Assembly: GCA_017621075.1 (NCBI GenBank)
Contig: JAGATV010000030.1
Location: 78,343 to 142,342, forward strand
Length of the DNA: 64,000 nt
Reading direction: 5' to 3'
Source: Lachnospiraceae bacterium
Lineage (GTDB): Bacteria; Bacillota; Clostridia; Lachnospirales; Lachnospiraceae
The translations under genes were made by a program, and so were the position numbers. The notes under the pieces were generated by a model that was not told where the DNA came from, did not search any database, and was given only the letters and a program-made list of their open reading frames with translations. The stretch's first letter is position 1; each line of letters begins with the position of its first letter. Shown piece after piece: positions 63,801 to 64,000 of this stretch.

Positions 63801-64000
63801 ATGAGCAGGCTCACCATGGAGCGGGATGCCCTGGGGAATGCCTGCCGGTATGAGTATGATGCCCTTGGACGGCTGGTCCGGGAGACCGACAAAAACGGCA
63901 ACGCCACATCCTACACTTATGATGCCAACAGCAACTGTGTCACCAAGACCAATGCCCTGGGCACCACTGTGCACATGGAGTATGATGCCCTAAACCGCAT
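51852..64000 (+). CDS. Giant secreted modular RHS/YD-repeat protein, 3' end outside window
   Basis: One uninterrupted frame of at least 4,049 codons runs from the ATG at 51852 to the window end without a stop. A signal peptide (residues about 1-35, ending VYA-AEE) is followed by an Fn3-like unit (about 75-160). Eight degenerate modules of about 190 residues follow (about 163-1825), then Fn3/Ig-like units (about 1840-2815) rich in TYYNLYR and KAYKIYR strands, a PKD domain (about 2818-2900, RWDMGNGD), a carboxypeptidase-regulatory-like unit (about 2907-2990) and an RHS front part (GDPIDIGSGYF, about 3358). More than 20 YD repeats follow from about 3527. It lies behind the small YD gene and the c-di-GMP switch. 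Whether it ends in a toxin, a cleaved core or an adhesin tip cannot be seen. Confidence 0.93.
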   Translation, partial: MKRNFRNKMIALALIITMLPVESVLDCIPDRVYAAEEVEEVEEPAAGQQQSSVSENGAQISQSSVSGNEISVPANGALELSGEMSDDGVIKLEWSPLGEEAAQYEIFRNDTLLSVIEIAEETETIFEDSQIVESQSYIYQVQAKNGQGEVLGVSNAVEVQVPAALVISENYTLTENLQVFSLELSSGTLNLNGYTLKVCKDYWQKSGTLNFNDGSLYCQGNFTVDGGSVLMQSVNDYLYVGGNIAWVNNGKGTAVNSGEIELKGNFKATGFYETTMGSQNKIIFCGEEKQTISMGQNGRFGCVELRNYSEEGVYSATVFAKSNLIRNHCKITYGDIVGEYGWTLQEDTVRKGDLVLVEDTLDLNGHQLIIEGDLVQVSGCVKVNGGNLIVNGDYRIQSRTGNIGSYTYGISGARLEMTNEEDTVYVEGSFLSNSSTGSQLTAGTMEVKKDFKVEGKNSFIATDKHKVVLSGEGYQELSLKESGYTGNRLADLEITNISEEGVKALSPYISGQITDHDNLIGGYIDIGKTTTFADEDFKGNIRITNGAVFKDSLIIHGDLYLYSSTVVEGELCVEGNCKQNDSLTMRNGKLVIEGDYTIFGSDGRLYMNHEEDYIHVLGNMSCHSGQACQTSAGTIEIGGNLTSYKGIHATGNHRFLFSGTGRQVISLTEDEYMAVVELKNTSAEGVYSEKLFAKTTLITNGNRITYGELQGESGWTLQGDTVYEGDLILLDGTLDLNGYQLKVTGDLVQMSGVVKPAGGELLVEGDYRLQYRESEEEGYTYKTGSGILQMTEEADHVNVSGSFIFDTSMSQKDYLTAGVLEVKQDVIINGKTFIPSGAHTLLLSGASGQTVDVKESDMTKSRIANLEIKNSSEQGVTILGEPYVLGNVDNQAILVNGAISIVGTTTFTEDHYNGSIRIAQKIVIEDTFTIDGDLIVACYLSALEISGTVNVNGNCIQTPSSQICMKKGKLIIKGDYSISRGTWFSSGILMQNPEDYVHVYGDVTYDTCGAAEMPKLCRNFQNGVFEIGGDLTSASGIYANNLHKFVFSGEEKQVIDVAEDEFFATVELKNESEEGVWAKEVLRIDRLIRNNCKIMYGTEEGIYGWRLEEDTVYEGDLILIGDTLDLNGHELVVKGDLIQFLGTVRVNGGRLTVEGDYRVQFRSQEGDSYVYGKSRGYLSMSDRSYVYVGGDFVYDSVATQCYWDGTMEVKGNVTILGSLQITGNHTLLLSGEEEQIVSIESIDRWNMSCLGNLEVQNTSGQGVTIEKNPVIRGSVTTHGNHLSGSITICETTSFEDDCYHGDVYIEARPTKLTKPLTVYGDLYIQGITTIFGNIVIKGNCIQENTLTMETGKLTIEGNYDIKDNIIRGYDSSIIMTHAEDYISVAGNVASLSQRRHQLTDGTFEVGGNLTSAGGLCATGNHRFLFSGQEKQTISIQDSECFAIVELKNYSQEGVYSEKTFAKKELIQNGCKLSLGNNAQIWDWKLTSDYVCQGDLTIGDGVVDLNGHTLTVTGDLLQSGGDIKINGGALIVNGNAQVSQFTMQNAKDTVLICGDLVMKLNHISAEEMSDGVLEVQGDLALQSAGTGGIGNTLLVFSGEDTQTWTSDTNLWVSNVVNRNKKELLITSDVVVKAIATDEEDTITGEGSIRVDDLNKLKNGSWSGSVTLTKENTLQQDLTIEGTLRINAPLYTEGYSVNSENIGINAPLYVQSAQISCMGEFSILSSGKLIMQDAEGYVFVGDDFVIYTQYDHKGLLTDGTLEIRGHFTRKNRVDFIASNNHVIILSPKMSENGRNFVQTVSSQYGITKFNKLILKKNNDRYQFYIPINRLAKEVIYDITDDTAPTGVGAITASNITVKSVTLFYGGAQDESGIAGYEIYRDNKKIGTTSALCYTDCGILPDKEYTYKVYAFDEFGNIAVDSPSCTVKTPKDIEAPAAPTGAAVYTRTGSSVTLSFNAATDNVGVEDYTIYRNGEKVATGVKNTYYKDTGLQKNTVYQYYIVANDASGNPSQESKRVEASVAMPEIMGIEPQDYSSIGGTQVTLQAVFRNVGNSTGNKVKMEYLNEAGEWSMLSPTLLGQKKWDNTSLYVDYIWDISQLSGQQEYRVRYTLYDEDGNTDVQEAVYYIDRQAPETPTGVEALSDNGTVALSWEVSSSADCTYYNLYRQEEDQQEFHLLAKVDGRYGNRYTDKTIEDGKTYIYVVTAVDKFDNESGYSVRAEAVGERDMEPPQVTGITPRAGRVNQTEPIVVTAKDNKEVSSVILRYRAEDGEEWVELGRVSAQNGQIAYGWDTTGLSDGSYIFGALAVDTSGNRSAEEFTRRYEVDNTGIAQIEITGYSVTATGVQIHWADVAESDFAYFQVEQQKGDEFVSVGTVADVLGYSVTKLSPDSEYCFRVVGYDNLGNRGVPSKVLNVITKADTTNPVITAVYPAASFYKDKIALKVRASDNDSVRNARFSYSLDKENYTELANILAYPNGRDVTFRYDFDISTLPEGPVYVKFEVYDASDLKNAPLSTGEDVVMEYRIDRTPPAKAENLTATGVDGYVGLNWKESTEEDIKAYKIYRADAKTGIFKVIEENWNALNYYDTSVTVGSSYIYKVAAVDIAGNEGECSQGIYATVLEDATIPVITGMSPADGGYAGPNTTIKVVAMDNAQLSRIRVEYRKEDSTEEIWTLLAETEANDRSFLSSVQWDTDGLEEGEYLVRATAWDWAGNASEVFQVTYSLDLTPPEAPKLTARTGHFEIDLSVAEADREDLAYYAFYRRVVGEEEYHVIRKGTEGTYTDTDVAPDTVYSYKVAAYDKCGNVSWSAEKTAHADSVDVIAPTAVLPENLLGLAGMEMAFDGMGSSDNVRITSYRWDMGNGDVLTGAQPVYTYHEPGIYTVTLEVGDAAGNTAKASAIVQIYEKSGRGITKVKVADEEGIGIPYALIYVKGANGEPLSLKADASGYVTIAEKTGAYFVAAYSKDYLPADMEIQVSQYETKEYTLTLVKDELIVGDLTVRRMSLAEMIEAGVDFSDPENYHRFVFQVKLTFAQSPIPVEIQYITGTAGIQWYGADGEPLGEGWSGGAPSKIGIQSVEIEEVEEEVPVLAYVNTVQSVSWLKEMYEVELGILNAADSKYVIEDAVATLNLPASGVSLAKTREVQNLTQEMGSIRGQERQRVSWILKGDDSGSYTVSADFEGTLMPFGTPVSAHFVTEQEFEVSTGEGLHIYVMPENRAYIGEEYYIQFKIANESERPFYNLSTSMGAYSQPDQEYTVTDLGTGEVSTETCDGFVIEDAGLVSQSVILTDGQKLTFNCLLPGQEYYGTYQTSFTGEGDPETEYYKLVDSLVTVLTGANKGVKVTVVPIGSHISRSYWGCMETPSLYGDPIDIGSGYFADEMTAFSITGATELALDIRYVSGMTENSGELGYGWYHDYEMYLEQHNGVVWFHPYPGASVSFVSCYALNRQIYTEGGSRGALSAEEKYSYGEYRCVNSDMSEYRLVRHQDGSYTLTLPDGLGYGFDRDGQLVKIREVDGKSVSLSHEEGRTVVTEDISGKKMYLNYNEAGQLVSVSDDYERQTDFAYDASNRLSTLTSPAGETISYTYDEENRITAEGNFQGIFVTNEYDEKGRVICQTDAEGGISRLSYNVAEDGMTVTIVDAADAAKQVMVDGQGRIMKVVNENGGTTEYIYDENGNVICEKDAYGSCIFREYDENGNLLSVTDKGNLTTTMTYDDRGNVASITNAGGQTAYYSYDDRGLTTQEVDYAGLATAYEYDENGLLTKQTTEGLGSIIYTYDKGMLASIRDYRGNLSYYTYDGAGNLIKIVDGAGNATAYTYDKADRMTRMVDCLGNATTYTYDGNGNVTSMTDACGNTTRYTYDRAGRQTAVIHADGTKEEYCYDAMGYLTEVIHADGTKDTYLHDASGNVVKEILADGSQISYTYDLLNQCTSETDACGNTITYQYYPNGNPYKTVYPDGTYELYTYNEKWKVSAVTDRSGSTGTYEYDAMSRLTMERDALGNACRYEYDALGRLVRETDKNGNATSYTYDANSNCVTKTNALGTTVHMEYDALNR
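52347..57300 (+). repeat. Eight ~190-residue degenerate modules forming ~375-residue super-repeats
   Basis: A motif of the form L/F-L/V-F/L-SG-E-x-x-Q-x-I/V-S recurs eight times (near 52696, 53246, 53818, 54367, 54984, 55531, 56119, 56633), spaced about 550-615 bases. Alternating copies carry a second motif, GWxLxxDxVxxGDLxLxxxxL followed by DLNGHxLxxxGDL, at 52872, 53991, 55161 and 56295. The super-repeat is thus 1119, 1170 and 1134 bases. Many short strands and NGG turns suggest a beta-solenoid. I do not recognise the family. Confidence 0.8.
62430..64000 (+). repeat. YD (RHS) repeat array
   Basis: At least 20 copies of a unit of about 21 residues with the core YTYDxxGN(V/L)T are visible, still continuing at the window end. 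The DNA is GC-rich and coding repeats keep the pattern TAT-GA(C/T). Such arrays form the hollow shell of RHS/teneurin-type proteins that encase a C-terminal domain. Confidence 0.92.

Noticed and set aside
62430-64000. Regularly spaced repeats resembling a CRISPR array
   Set aside because: The periodicity of about 63 bases is in frame, degenerate and encodes YD repeats; there are no identical repeats with unique spacers.

Overview
The window looks like a chromosomal segment of a spore-forming anaerobic Firmicute, most likely family Lachnospiraceae. The evidence is a spoIIAA-spoIIAB-sigF operon, spoVA genes, a T-box in front of valS, ammonia-dependent asparagine synthetase (AsnA), PadR-DUF1700-DUF4097 and TIGR03915/TIGR03916 gene sets, strong GGAGG ribosome-binding sites, and roughly half G+C with AT-rich islands. 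The taxon is inferred from gene content only. No tRNA, rRNA, CRISPR array or intact insertion sequence was seen.

Region 1 (1-7.1 kb): the C-terminal part of an LTA-synthase-like sulfatase enzyme, then gltB and gltD (glutamate synthase). gltB has a promoter whose transcript would begin inside a strong terminator hairpin, which suggests attenuation. gltD carries a one-base deletion near its start. Region 2 (7.1-11.4 kb): a fluoride riboswitch controlling an AT-rich cation/proton antiporter gene on the minus strand, then a TetR regulator, an isoprenylcysteine-methyltransferase-like membrane enzyme and two flavodoxin-fold reductases. Region 3 (11.4-19 kb): two HTH proteins, a ClpX-like AAA+ ATPase with an unrelated N-terminus, a lipoprotein, and an AraC regulator with a three-gene ABC exporter. 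Region 4 (19-28.4 kb): two membrane proteins, asnA, and a three-gene DNA-repair operon (radical SAM, TIGR03915, PD-(D/E)XK/DinG-type helicase) with LexA/SOS boxes at its promoter.

Region 5 (28.4-36.1 kb): a 400-bp intergenic stretch with DnaA-box-like repeats, a GH13 glycosidase, ClbS-like and WYL genes, a decayed blaI, an autoregulated-looking padR operon, and a pyridoxamine kinase with an ECF transporter S component. Region 6 (36.1-51 kb): T-box-valS-folC, a TPR zinc-ribbon protein, spoIIA operon, GH25 lysozyme, thioesterase, a rearranged spoVA set (AB, AC, then AA, with no AD or AE), a GT-C glycosyltransferase, an ACT protein and a glycerol-1-phosphate dehydrogenase-like enzyme.

Region 7 (51-64 kb) is the most unusual. 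A c-di-GMP-I-type riboswitch with its own promoter and terminator precedes a small secreted one-YD-repeat protein with a tryptophan-rich tail. This is followed by one uninterrupted reading frame of at least 4,049 codons, still open at the window end. It encodes a signal peptide, eight degenerate modules of about 190 residues, a chain of fibronectin-III/Ig-like domains, a PKD domain, a carboxypeptidase-regulatory-like domain and more than 20 YD (RHS) repeats. This reads as a c-di-GMP-gated giant surface or polymorphic-toxin-like protein whose C-terminal tip lies outside the window.
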